Positions 8,850 to 17,679 of a stretch of 62,548 nucleotides of DNA are shown here, piece after piece. Position 1 is the stretch's first letter; each line of letters opens with the position of its first letter. This DNA is from an uncultured Acetobacteraceae bacterium (GTDB taxonomy: Bacteria; Pseudomonadota; Alphaproteobacteria; Acetobacterales; Acetobacteraceae): NCBI GenBank assembly GCA_903907955.1, contig CAIVPZ010000104.1:1-62548 (forward strand). The letters run 5' to 3'. The notes under the pieces were generated by a model. The model worked only from the letters and a program-made list of their open reading frames with translations. It was not told the DNA's origin and did not search any database. The translations under genes and the position numbers were made by a program.

Positions 8850-10460
8850 TCACAGATGCAGCAGACGCCGTAGCCACGCACCTATTCTGCCGCTGAATGG
8901 CTGCGCCCCGCCCGCTGCCGGCGCCAGTCGCTGCCGCGGCGGCTGAACACGCGGCGGGCCTTGCACGGATGAAGGCCGGGAAGACCTGGCGACGCGCGGG
9001 GCCATGCCTGCGTCAGCGGTATTGCCGGCCAGCCAGGACGGCATGCCGCCCCCGGCGCCCTGCGGCCTGATCCAGCGGGCATCCGGCGCGCCCGAACCGG
9101 CGGGATTTGCCGGCCGCGGCGGCGCCGGTTCAGGCGATGGCGATACGAACGCCGGCCGCGACGTCCGGCCCAACCGGAACGCCGCCTCGTCCTTGCCGGA
9201 CAGCAGCTCGATGTCGGAAATCTCCTTCACCAGCAGTTGCACCGAGCTGTGCCGGCCGCTGCGGTGGGTCTGCAGCACGCCGATGGCGCTGATCCAGGGA
9301 CGCTGGCCGATCTCGCCCTTTGCCTCCCAATCCAGGAAGGCGTCGAGCGGCACCACGACCGCCGGGGTCGCCGCATAGCGGGCGCCGAACCGCAACAGCA
9401 CGCAGCTTCGCGCCGGGTCGGTCTTGATCTGCTGGACCTGGCCGACCAGCTCGACCGGACGCCCGACGAATCGGCAGGCGACGGCGTAATCCATGCCGTC
9501 CACCACATCGAACGGCGAGGTGTAGGTCGGCGCCCCCGCCGGCGATCGGTGGAGGGCCGCGAAGGCGGCGCCGCTGCCTTGCATCGCCCGGAACGCATGC
9601 AGCGGCGGCATCTCCCGCACCGGCAGGCCGCAAAGGTCGCTGAACGCCGCCACCCGCGGCGCCAGCCGGGGAATCCGGGCCATCGCATTGAGCACCGGCG
9701 AGGCGGCCGGATCGACAAAGTCGTCCCGCGACAGGATCAGGTTCTCGCCGCGATGAAACTTGTCGAACAGCCCGGGCGCCTCCTGCAACGCCTCCATGCT
9801 CAGGTCGATGACCGCCAGCGCGAACCGGTCCATGCGCGGCCCGAAATCGGCGAGCGTGCGCCCCGGCGACTGAAAATGCGGGTGCCCGGCATCGGCGGCG
9901 CGCAGGTGGCGCAGTGCCGGCACATACATCCCGTCGTAATCCACCAGCTTCAGCTCGCCCCGCGCGGTCACCATGAAGTTGCGGTGCTGAACGTCGCCAT
10001 GGGCGTAGCCGCTTCGCTCCGCCTCCTCGGCGAAGGCGAGGAGTTGCTGGCGCAGCCGCTCCAGCGCCTGCGCATCGGTGCGCCGGCGCGCCACATAGCC
10101 GAGCAGTGTCTCCCCCTCGACCCATTGCATCCGCACGATCGGCAGCTTGCTGCCGTCGAGCCGGACACCGCGGCCGATAAAGGCGAACTCCACGAAGAAG
10201 CGCGATTTCAGCCGGGAGAGGAAAGCCGAAATCGCCTTGTAGCGTTCGAGCAGATCCGGAATTTCACGGTGGAAGCAGCGCACTGCGATGTCCCCGCCGG
10301 CGCCGGTGAAGCGGTAGGTAAAGGCGAATCCCCCCGACAGCACCTCCGGCAAGCCCAGGACATCGGTCTGCACCTGTCGCGCTTTCACGTCGGCATCGAG
10401 AAAATAGACGGCCGGATTCTGCACCGCCTCGTGGTAGCGCTCGGCCGACGGGAACTTCAC
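8850..10460 (-). CDS. Protein kinase-like protein of a VWA/PP2C/kinase triad
   Basis: A 536-residue cytosolic protein. The first 240 residues form an atypical Ser/Thr kinase-like fold: hinge RMQWVEGETL, catalytic loop HGDVQHRN (about 154-161) and metal loop VDYDG (about 173-177) in place of DFG. A beta-rich stretch (about 340-430) looks like an OB-fold domain by eye. The last 100 residues are Pro/Ala/Arg-rich and end in the amphipathic GAWLRRLLHL. GTG at 10460 was chosen because it overlaps the phosphatase stop as GTGA; an ATG at 10484 is possible. It should phosphorylate proteins opposed by the adjoining PP2C; targets are unknown. Confidence 0.8.
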   Translation of the reverse strand: MKFPSAERYHEAVQNPAVYFLDADVKARQVQTDVLGLPEVLSGGFAFTYRFTGAGGDIAVRCFHREIPDLLERYKAISAFLSRLKSRFFVEFAFIGRGVRLDGSKLPIVRMQWVEGETLLGYVARRRTDAQALERLRQQLLAFAEEAERSGYAHGDVQHRNFMVTARGELKLVDYDGMYVPALRHLRAADAGHPHFQSPGRTLADFGPRMDRFALAVIDLSMEALQEAPGLFDKFHRGENLILSRDDFVDPAASPVLNAMARIPRLAPRVAAFSDLCGLPVREMPPLHAFRAMQGSGAAFAALHRSPAGAPTYTSPFDVVDGMDYAVACRFVGRPVELVGQVQQIKTDPARSCVLLRFGARYAATPAVVVPLDAFLDWEAKGEIGQRPWISAIGVLQTHRSGRHSSVQLLVKEISDIELLSGKDEAAFRLGRTSRPAFVSPSPEPAPPRPANPAGSGAPDARWIRPQGAGGGMPSWLAGNTADAGMAPRVARSSRPSSVQGPPRVQPPRQRLAPAAGGAQPFSGRIGAWLRRLLHL

Positions 10461-11188
10461 AGCCGGATCGTCAGCAGGGCGCAATCGTCGCGCCGGACCT
10501 GGCCGGCAGCGATCGCCGCACCGGCCCAGAGGCGGAACGCCTCGCCATCCAGCAGCCCAGCCAGTTCATCCAGGCGCTGCCGGCGCGCGCCGGCAGCGGC
10601 GGCGCCGGCAACCCATTCCGCCAGCGCATCCGTCATCGCCAGCAGCCTTGTGCCGGCCCAGCCGCGCGCCGGAACCGGCAAGGTGAATACCGAAGCGGCG
10701 AAGGCATCATCGGAATCGTCGAAGGCGCTGCGTCCGGGGCGGCTGCACAGCAGCGCCGGGTCGTGGCGGAACGCCTCGGGCGGCAGGTCCGGAAACATGG
10801 CGAGTTCACCATCAGGGGTGATGACGAACAGCACCGTATCGCCGATGGCGTGCACGACGATCTGCGGCCCGGTGATGGCGATGCCGAGAAACGTGGCGAA
10901 ACTGCCGCGCTCGGTGGCATGCGCCGCCGCCCAGTCGTCAACCGGCGCCGCCGCGCCAGCCCCGAAGCGATCCCGCGCGGCCCGCAGCCAGGCGGTGCCC
11001 GGCGGGTTCACATCCGCCAGGAACTGGCGACACAAGGCCCGCGCCCAGCCGCGGCTGTCGTAGGAAACCGAGGCGCCGTCGCTGACCGCGTAGCGGCCGT
11101 GCAGACGGCACCCGAGGATGAAATCCTCGCAGGTCCGGCCGGCTTCCTTCGCCAGGGTGAAGGCGCGCTGCGCCCGCGCGGCAACCAT
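10457..11188 (-). CDS. PP2C-like protein phosphatase of the triad
   Basis: A 243-residue PP2C-type (metal-dependent) Ser/Thr phosphatase-like protein. It shows a compact PP2C core: ED at about 21, the metal-binding SDGAS near 36, ITGPQIVVHAIGDTVLF strands, MTDALAEW in place of SDGV, and a C-terminal DDCALLTIRL. The N-terminal RNEDA motif is not obvious, so metal ligation may differ. ATG at 11188 lies ten bases after the VWA stop; the frame is open further upstream but runs over the VWA gene. It overlaps the kinase by four bases, which argues for tight stoichiometry. Confidence 0.78.
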   Translation of the reverse strand: MVAARAQRAFTLAKEAGRTCEDFILGCRLHGRYAVSDGASVSYDSRGWARALCRQFLADVNPPGTAWLRAARDRFGAGAAAPVDDWAAAHATERGSFATFLGIAITGPQIVVHAIGDTVLFVITPDGELAMFPDLPPEAFRHDPALLCSRPGRSAFDDSDDAFAASVFTLPVPARGWAGTRLLAMTDALAEWVAGAAAAGARRQRLDELAGLLDGEAFRLWAGAAIAAGQVRRDDCALLTIRL

Positions 11189-11198
11189 GGGCTGCCCT

Positions 11199-12050
11199 TC
11201 AGCGATCCGCCCCGACCAGCCGCGGACGGGTGCCGATGTCGAAGAATGTAACGATATCGTCGACATGCGCGTTGTAGATGTAGCCGCGGCTGTCCGGCCG
11301 GATCGCCACGCCGGCCTCGGCCGCCCGCCGTTGCAGATCGGGCGGCAGGGCGCTGCTGGTGCGGAACAGCAACTGCGCATACGCCCCGGGCATCGCCCGC
11401 TCACTGGCCGGAAAGCGCACCGGCTGGCCGCCCTCGCCCGAGACATGCAGCGTCAGCAGCAGGGCGGCACCGTCATGGGTGGTCTGCCGGGTGATATGCT
11501 TGGCCGCCGCCTCGACATCCGCCTCCGAGCCGTCGCTGGCCTCGCCGTCGGTCACGTGCAGCACGGTGGGCGGATAGGAGTTCGGGTGCTCGCGGCACCA
11601 GTCGGCCAGCAGGTCGCCGGCCATGCGCAGCGCGGCGCACATCGGCGTTGCCCCGGACGCATGCGGTTCGAACCAGATGGGGAACTTGACTTCCGTCACC
11701 GCCAGCCCGCCCGCCCCGTCGGACACCCGCTTGCGGCGGGTTTCGACCCGGACCGGATTGGCGGCGAGGATGCCGATCTCGCTGATATGGCTGCCGGCCA
11801 GGGTGCCGCCGAAGCCCGGCCCGGCATGGCTGCCATGATAGGCGATCACGCCGACATCGAAATAGCCGAGCACGCCTTCGGGTTTCTTGCAGCGGATGAC
11901 CAGTTCCATCAGGCTGCGGTTGAGCACGTCGGCGAGGAAATTGGCTTTGGTAAGGTTGGGTTCCAGCTCATCGGCCATCGACCCGGACTGGTCGATCACG
12001 AATAAAAGACAGGTTGGATTCTTCCGGTTGATCTCGGCTGAGTAGGTCAA
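11199..12050 (-). CDS. TerY-like von Willebrand factor A domain protein
   Basis: A 283-residue protein that is essentially one VWA domain with an intact MIDAS: DQSGS (Asp20, Ser22, Ser24), Thr135 in SGATPM and Asp168 in VTDGEASD. No signal peptide or membrane span, so it is cytosolic. Together with the PP2C and kinase genes downstream it matches the layout known as a TerY-P triad, thought to set up metal-dependent, phosphorylation-controlled assemblies in stress responses. No ter genes (terB, terC, terD) are nearby. It is first in the three-gene operon. Confidence 0.82.
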   Translation of the reverse strand: MTYSAEINRKNPTCLLFVIDQSGSMADELEPNLTKANFLADVLNRSLMELVIRCKKPEGVLGYFDVGVIAYHGSHAGPGFGGTLAGSHISEIGILAANPVRVETRRKRVSDGAGGLAVTEVKFPIWFEPHASGATPMCAALRMAGDLLADWCREHPNSYPPTVLHVTDGEASDGSEADVEAAAKHITRQTTHDGAALLLTLHVSGEGGQPVRFPASERAMPGAYAQLLFRTSSALPPDLQRRAAEAGVAIRPDSRGYIYNAHVDDIVTFFDIGTRPRLVGADR

Positions 12051-12201
12051 GGCAAGTCCCTCCGCAATTCAGTGTGGCCTGTGCTTGACCACGACATCGT
12101 GCCTGTTGGCCGCAACCTGCATGCGACCTGAACACCGGCCCATCGTAATTTGCATTTTGACGCATCGACGGCAGGCATTCAAGGCCACAGGCGCAAAGCG
12201 C

Positions 12202-12968
12202 CAGGGCAATCGGGTGAAGGAAGTATGTGACAAACCACTAAGGTGTTGAATCTATGCACATCCGCGGAGTCGGTTCCCGGGGGATGGCGATGGGTGACGT
12301 CGTGGCGGCCGATGGCGCGGTTTTCGAGGCGATGGTTTGTCTCTCACACTTCAATGACTTGGCGGACCCCCGCCAAGCCGGCAAGGTCATGTATCCGCTC
12401 GCCGAGGGGCTGCTGATGGCGGTGCTGGCCGGAGCGGACAGCTTCGTCGATATCGCCCGCTCCGGCGAGAAGAAGCGCGATTTGCTGCGGCGGTTCCAGC
12501 CGTTCCGGGATGGCACGCCATCACACGATCAGCTTGGCGGCATCTTCGCCGCGCTCGATGCCGAGCAGTTCCAGCACCGCTTCGTCGCCTGGGGCGCTGC
12601 GCCGAAGCGCCACAACTGGCCCGGCCCGAAAGCTATCGTCATCGCTGCAAGCCGCCGCGCGATCGGCGGCAAGATCGAGCAGGAGACACGTTTCCACATC
12701 ACTTCTCTGATCTTGTCGGCGAGCCTGCTGGGACCGATCGCCCGGAGTCACTGGGCGGTCGAGAACAGCCTGCATTGGGTCATGGACGTGATCTTCCGCA
12801 CCAATCACATGCCGGCCAATTTCACCACCCTCAAACACCTGGCCGATAACCTGTTCCGCAAGGCGCCCGGTAAGGACTCGTTGCGGCTCAGCCGCAAGAC
12901 CGCCGGCTGGAACGACGACTTCCTCGCCAGCCTCGTCAGCGCTTGAATTTTTTCACCCGATTGCCCAG
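12202..12968 (+). mobile_element. Internally deleted ISAs1-family insertion sequence
   Basis: A 767-base element bounded by inverted repeats: GGGCAATCGGGTGAA reading inward on the left (12204-12218) and its exact complement at 12952-12966. One transposase reading frame lies between them. Full ISAs1 elements are about 1.2-1.4 kb, so roughly a third is missing, all from inside the gene. I could not identify a clear target-site duplication next to the ends. Confidence 0.75.
12254..12946 (+). pseudogene. ISAs1-family transposase with internal deletion
   Basis: 230 residues against about 370 in the family. The N-terminal domain (CLSHFNDLADPRQAGKVMYP to about residue 115) and the C-terminal block (ENSLHWVMDVIF, DNLFRKA) are clear, but the centre is gone: the text jumps from the early FAALDAEQFQHRFVAW region to the late WPGPKAIVIAASRRAIGG region. 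The missing part carries the VAVDGK and IDAMGCQ aspartates of the DDE triad, so the product cannot catalyse transposition by itself. The frame is preserved across the junction. Confidence 0.8.
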
Positions 12969-13013
12969 GGCCGACAACGCGACGTTCAGGCACCGGCCAA
13001 CGCCCGACCGGTG

Positions 13014-14519
13014 CTACCCCTTCCGCCCCGGCATCCGGTGCCGGAACGCCAGCGCCTCCGCCACATCCTGTCGCCGGATCGTCGCCACGCCCGCCAGATC
13101 GGCAATGCTGCGCGCCACCCGCAGCGTGCGCGTGAACCCGCGCGGCGACAGCCGCAGCCGCTCCGCCGCCTGCTCGGCCAGCGCCCGCGCCTCCGGCTGC
13201 AGGGCCAGCGCATGCGGGTCCGCCTCAGCATTGGTCGTCGGCCCGCCATCGACGGCGCGGCCCGCCTGCAGCCGGCGCGCCGCGACCACCCGCGCCGCCA
13301 CCGCCGCGGTCGCCTCGCCCGGCGGCGCGCGCGACAGCTCGACGGCCGAGGTCGGCTGCACCTCGATGGTCAGATCGATGCGATCCAGCAGCGGCCCGCT
13401 CAGCCGGTTCTGGTACTCCTCCGCGCACCGTGGCGCCCGCCCGCAGGCGCGTGCCGCGTCGCCGAAATAACCGCATCGGCACGGGTTCATGGCCGCCACC
13501 AGCAGGAAGCGCGACGGGTAGGTGATGTGCGCGCTGGCGCGAGAGACGGTCGTGCGCCCGCTTTCCATCGGCTGGCGCAGCGAGTCGAGCGACTGGCGCG
13601 AAAACTCCGCCATCTCGTCCAGAAACAGCACACCGCGATGCGCGAGGCTCGCTTCGCCTGGCCTGGCGCGCTGGCCGCCGCCGGTCAGCGCCGCCTGGCT
13701 GGCGGTGTGGTGCGGCTCGCGGAACGGCGGACGCATCACCAGCCGACCGCCGTCCAGCAGCCCGGCCACCGAGTGAATCATCGACACTTCCAGCGCCTCG
13801 GCGGGTGTCAGATCGGGCAGCAGCCCCGGCAGGCGCGCCGCCAGCATCGACTTTCCCGAACCTGGCGCGCCTTGAAAAAGGATGTTGTGCCCCCCGGCGG
13901 CGGCGATCTCCAACGCCCGCCGGGCCGATTCCATACCGCGCACCTCGGCCAGGTCGGGCGCCTTGCCAGGCACCGCGATGCCGGCCGGCTCGGGCGGGGA
14001 AAGCACCTGGGTGCCGCGGAAATGGTTGATCAGCGCCAGCAGGTCGGCCGGCGCCAGCACCTGGATCTGCCCGGCCCAGGCCGCCTCGCCGCCCTGCGCC
14101 GCCGGGCAGATCAGCCCGAGGCCGCGCGTCGAGGCGCCGATCGCCGCCGGCAGCACGCCGGCCACCGGATTGAGCGAGCCATCCAGCGAAAGTTCCCCCA
14201 GCGCGGCGAATTCCGCCATTTCCTCGCGCGGCAGCACCTCCATGGCGGCGAGCACGGCCAGCGCGATCGGAAGGTCAAAATGGCTGCCTTCCTTCAGCAG
14301 GTCGGCCGGCGCCAGATTGATCAGCACGCGCCGCGGCGGCAAAGCCAGCCCCATGGCGGTCAGCGCCGCGCGCACCCGCTCGCGCGCCTCGCCCACCGCC
14401 TTGTCCGGCAGGCCGACCACCAGGAAGGCGGGCAGTCCCGCGGAGATCTGCACCTGCACTTCCACCGGCACCGCCTCGATGCCGGAGAAGGCGAAGGACT
14501 GCACGCGGGAGATGGTCAT
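13014..14519 (-). CDS. comM: YifB/ComM-family Mg chelatase-like AAA+ ATPase
   Basis: In competent bacteria ComM is a hexameric helicase that promotes branch migration during natural transformation; in others its role is unknown. The 501-residue product starts MTISRVQSFAFSGIEA and has a Lon-protease-like S5 fold domain (about 20-125, LPAFLVVGLPDKAVGEARER). The AAA+ core has Walker A FQGAPGSGKSML near 220 and Walker B VLFLDEMAEF, and the Mg-chelatase C-terminal domain follows (CRCGYFGD zinc-like site). The ATG was chosen to match family length; the open frame upstream has no conserved sequence. Confidence 0.93.
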   Translation of the reverse strand: MTISRVQSFAFSGIEAVPVEVQVQISAGLPAFLVVGLPDKAVGEARERVRAALTAMGLALPPRRVLINLAPADLLKEGSHFDLPIALAVLAAMEVLPREEMAEFAALGELSLDGSLNPVAGVLPAAIGASTRGLGLICPAAQGGEAAWAGQIQVLAPADLLALINHFRGTQVLSPPEPAGIAVPGKAPDLAEVRGMESARRALEIAAAGGHNILFQGAPGSGKSMLAARLPGLLPDLTPAEALEVSMIHSVAGLLDGGRLVMRPPFREPHHTASQAALTGGGQRARPGEASLAHRGVLFLDEMAEFSRQSLDSLRQPMESGRTTVSRASAHITYPSRFLLVAAMNPCRCGYFGDAARACGRAPRCAEEYQNRLSGPLLDRIDLTIEVQPTSAVELSRAPPGEATAAVAARVVAARRLQAGRAVDGGPTTNAEADPHALALQPEARALAEQAAERLRLSPRGFTRTLRVARSIADLAGVATIRRQDVAEALAFRHRMPGRKG

Positions 14520-14736
14520 TGCGGCGGGTATACGACCGCGTGCATCGGCTCGCGTAACAATTTTCCCGTAATTCGGCGTCAATTCCGGGTCAATCGGCGG
14601 CGGCGGGAACGCTCCGCGATCGGGTTGCGGGGTGGCGGCGTTGGCGGCACACTCCAACGCCGGCCCCAGAAAGTTCCCCGACGGTCTTATGCTACGCACG
14701 CAAGGTGAACGACTCGACAAAGGGGCCAGGATTTCC

Positions 14737-15885
14737 GTGACAAGCCGCACGCCGCGCACCAGCCTGATCAAGCGGAGCGGGCCCGACGAAGCACCGGCCG
14801 CCCAGAATGCGCCGGACGATCAGCCACCGGACGGCGGCGACGCCCCGCCTCCCCGCTCGCACCGGGTATGGCTGGTGCTCGGAACGCTGGCACTGCTGGC
14901 CGCCGGCAGCGGCACCGCGTGGTGGTACACCACGCGCAACCAGGTCAGCACCGACGACGCCTATATCGACGGGCGCGCCGTCATCATCGCGCCCATGCTG
15001 GCCGGTACCGTCACCGACCTGCTGGTTGGCGACAACCAGCGCGTCCGCGCCGGCGACGTGCTGCTGCGCATCGATGCGCGCGACGCCATCGCCGCGCGCG
15101 ACCAGGCCGCCGGGCGAGTAGCCGCGGCCGAGGCGCAACTGGCCAATGCGCGGCTGGCGCTCGAGCTCGCCCGCATTACCTATCCGGCCCGGCTGGACTC
15201 GGCGCAGGCGCAGCGCGACGCGGCGCAGGCGGTGCTGACCCGCGCCCAGGCAGACCTGCGACGGCAGCGGGCATTACCCCCGCCCGCCACCACCAGGAGC
15301 AGCGTGGACGAGGCAACTGCCGGCGACGCGCAGGCGCGCGCCCAGCTCACCGGCGCCGAGGCCGCCATCCGCCAGGCCGAGCCGGTGGCGCTGAACATCG
15401 CCCAGGCCGAGGCGCAGGTGCGCGAACTGGAAGGCGCGCTGGTGCAGGCGCGGGCGCAACTGGTGCAGGCCGAGGTGAATCTGTCGTACTGCACCCTGGT
15501 CGCGCCGCAGGACGGCTGGGTGACCAGGCGCAATGTCGAGCGCGGCAGCTTCGTCAATGCCGGCGCCTCGCTGATGGCGCTGGTCTCGCGGGAGGTATGG
15601 GTGACGGCGAACTTCAAGGAAAGCCAGCTTGACCGCCTGCGGCCGGGCCAACCGGTGCGCATCTCGGTCGATGCCTTTCCGGGGCTGGCGCTGCGCGGCC
15701 ATGTGGACAGTATCCAGAAGGGCACCGGCGGCCGGTTCTCGGCCTTCCCGCCGGAGAACGCGACCGGCAACTTCGTGAAGATCGTGCAGCGCGTGCCGGT
15801 GAAGATCGTCATCGATTCGGGGCTGGACCCGGCGCTGCCGCTGCCGCTCGGGCTGTCGGTGGCGCCGACCGTCGACCTGCAATAG
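14737..15885 (+). CDS. emrA: EmrA/HlyD-type membrane fusion protein
   Basis: Periplasmic adaptor for the MFS pump encoded next. The 382-residue product has one N-terminal membrane helix (VWLVLGTLALLAAGSGTAWW) and the DAYIDGRAVIIAPMLAGTV lipoyl entry strand. A long Ala/Gln-rich coiled-coil hairpin (about 100-225) and the second lipoyl/beta-barrel half (NLSYCTLVAPQDGWVT, VWVTANFKESQL) follow. GTG at 14737 was chosen because an AGG site is six bases upstream; ATGs at 14689 and 14632 are open alternatives. Thirteen bases separate it from the pump gene. Confidence 0.9.
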   Translation: MTSRTPRTSLIKRSGPDEAPAAQNAPDDQPPDGGDAPPPRSHRVWLVLGTLALLAAGSGTAWWYTTRNQVSTDDAYIDGRAVIIAPMLAGTVTDLLVGDNQRVRAGDVLLRIDARDAIAARDQAAGRVAAAEAQLANARLALELARITYPARLDSAQAQRDAAQAVLTRAQADLRRQRALPPPATTRSSVDEATAGDAQARAQLTGAEAAIRQAEPVALNIAQAEAQVRELEGALVQARAQLVQAEVNLSYCTLVAPQDGWVTRRNVERGSFVNAGASLMALVSREVWVTANFKESQLDRLRPGQPVRISVDAFPGLALRGHVDSIQKGTGGRFSAFPPENATGNFVKIVQRVPVKIVIDSGLDPALPLPLGLSVAPTVDLQ

Positions 15886-15898
15886 CGGGGCACATCCT

Positions 15899-17461
15899 TT
15901 GACCGACACCCAGCCCTGGCAGCCACGGCACAACCGCTGGGCGATCGCGCTGGCGGTGACGCTGGTGGCGTTCATGGAGGTGCTCGACACCACCATCGTC
16001 AACGTGGCGCTGCCGCACATCGCCGGGTCGATGTCGGTCTCCAACGACGAGGCGACCTGGACGCTGACCTCCTATCTGGTGGCCAACGGCGTCGTGCTGC
16101 CGATCTCCGGCTGGCTGGCGCGGGTGTTCGGCCGCAAGCGGTACTTCCTGTTGTGCATCGCCAGCTTCACCGCGTGCAGCTTCCTGTGCGGCATCGCCGA
16201 CAACCTGTGGCAACTGATCCTGTTCCGCCTGCTGCAGGGCTTCTTCGGCGGCGGGCTGCAGCCGAACCAGCAATCCATCATCCTGGACACCTTCCCGCCC
16301 GAGCAACGCGCCCGCGCCTTCGGCCTCACCGCCATGGCGACGGTGGTGGCGCCGGTGCTGGGGCCGACGCTGGGCGGGCTGATCACCGACAATGCCTCCT
16401 GGCGCTGGATCTTCTTCATCAACGTGCCGGTCGGAGTGTTCACCTTCTTCGCGGTGACCGCGATGGTCGAGGACCCGCCCTGGGCCAACCTGGGCGAGAA
16501 ACGCATCGACTTCATCGGCATGGGGCTGATTGCGCTCGGCCTTGGCTGCCTGCAGATCACGCTGGATCGCGGCGAGGACGCCGACTGGCTGGGCTCGCCG
16601 TTCATCCGGTTGTTCACCGTGCTGACCATCACCGGGCTGGTCGCCGCGGTGGCCTGGTTGCTGTGGACGCGCAAGCCGGTGGTGAATTTGCGGGTACTGA
16701 AGGACGGCAACTTCGCGGTCGGCTCGCTGCTGATCTTCTGCATGGGGGCGGTGCTGTATTCCAGCGCGGTGGTAATCCCGCAGCTGGCGCAGACGGTGCT
16801 GGGCTACACCGCGACGCTGGCCGGCTACATCCTCTCGCCGGGGGCCATCCTGGTGGCGCTGCTGATCCCGGGGGTCGCCCGGGTGTTGCTGCCGCGGGTG
16901 CAGACGCGCCTGCTGATCCTGTTCGGCTTCCTGTGCCTGGCGGCGGCGCTGTACTATTCCAGCGGGCTGTCGCCGCAGGTCGATTTCACCACCCTGACGC
17001 TGATGCGCATGGCGCAGACCTTCGGGCTGGCCTTCCTGTTCGTGCCGATCAGCACCATCGCCTACGCCACCCTGCCGCGCGAGCAGAACGGCGATGCGGC
17101 AGCGCTGTACACCATGTTCCGCAACATCTCCGGCTCGATCGGCATCTCGGTGGCGACCGCGCTGGTAACCGAGCGGACGCAGGTGCACACGGCGCATCTG
17201 GTGGCGAACCTGACGCCGTTCGACCAGCCCTACCTGGACACGTTGCGCAGCCACGCCGAGGCGTTGATCGCGCTCGGCCGGGCGCCGGTGGAGGCAACCA
17301 GGGTGGCGACCGGCATGATGTTGCAGACGCTGCACCAGCAGGCGCAGGTGCTGGCCTATTCCGACGTGTTCCTGTTCTGCGCCGTGCTGGCGGCCGGCGC
17401 GGCACCGTTCGCGCTGCTGTTCTCAGCCAGCCGGGCTTCCGGCGGGCCGGGAGGGCACTGA
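15899..17461 (+). CDS. emrB: EmrB/QacA-type DHA2-family MFS efflux transporter
   Basis: Proton-driven 14-helix drug exporter of the inner membrane, working with the preceding adaptor and an outer-membrane TolC-like channel not encoded here. The 520-residue product shows the DHA2 motif LDTTIVNVALPHIAG in helix 1, WLARVFGRKRYF in loop 2-3, and GPTLGGLITDNASWRWIFFI (motif C and the helix 5 signature). The start is TTG at 15899, since no ATG lies before the first conserved helix. Co-transcribed with the upstream gene. Substrate cannot be inferred. Confidence 0.93.
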   Translation: MTDTQPWQPRHNRWAIALAVTLVAFMEVLDTTIVNVALPHIAGSMSVSNDEATWTLTSYLVANGVVLPISGWLARVFGRKRYFLLCIASFTACSFLCGIADNLWQLILFRLLQGFFGGGLQPNQQSIILDTFPPEQRARAFGLTAMATVVAPVLGPTLGGLITDNASWRWIFFINVPVGVFTFFAVTAMVEDPPWANLGEKRIDFIGMGLIALGLGCLQITLDRGEDADWLGSPFIRLFTVLTITGLVAAVAWLLWTRKPVVNLRVLKDGNFAVGSLLIFCMGAVLYSSAVVIPQLAQTVLGYTATLAGYILSPGAILVALLIPGVARVLLPRVQTRLLILFGFLCLAAALYYSSGLSPQVDFTTLTLMRMAQTFGLAFLFVPISTIAYATLPREQNGDAAALYTMFRNISGSIGISVATALVTERTQVHTAHLVANLTPFDQPYLDTLRSHAEALIALGRAPVEATRVATGMMLQTLHQQAQVLAYSDVFLFCAVLAAGAAPFALLFSASRASGGPGGH

Positions 17462-17500
17462 TATCGGGGCGTTGCCCTGTCGGCGGCGCCAGGATTGAGG

Positions 17501-17660
17501 AAAAGGAAGCCCAGGGCGCTGCCCTTGGACCCGCAAGGGGGCGGTGGCCCCCTTGACCCCGTTCCGTAAGAATTCCTTGGGTTCCAACTGCCAACGATGG
17601 CGATACAGGGTCGCCGGCTTGATCGCCACGGCCGCCCGGGCAGCGCCCTGCCCTTCCTTC
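17501..17660. repeat. Dispersed compound repeat, copy 4 (interrupted)
   Basis: Left arm at 17501-17560 with CCAGGGCGCTGCCC and AAGGGGGCGGTGGCCCCCTT, a centre with GTAAGAATTCCTTGGGTTCC, then about 55 bases of unrelated sequence, then the outer right hairpin CGGGCAGCGCCCTG at 17638-17651. It fills the gap between the efflux gene and the ABC-F gene, but here the left arm begins 40 bases after the stop, unlike most other copies. Confidence 0.75.
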
Positions 17661-17679
17661 CGTGCTATGACATGCCCCC

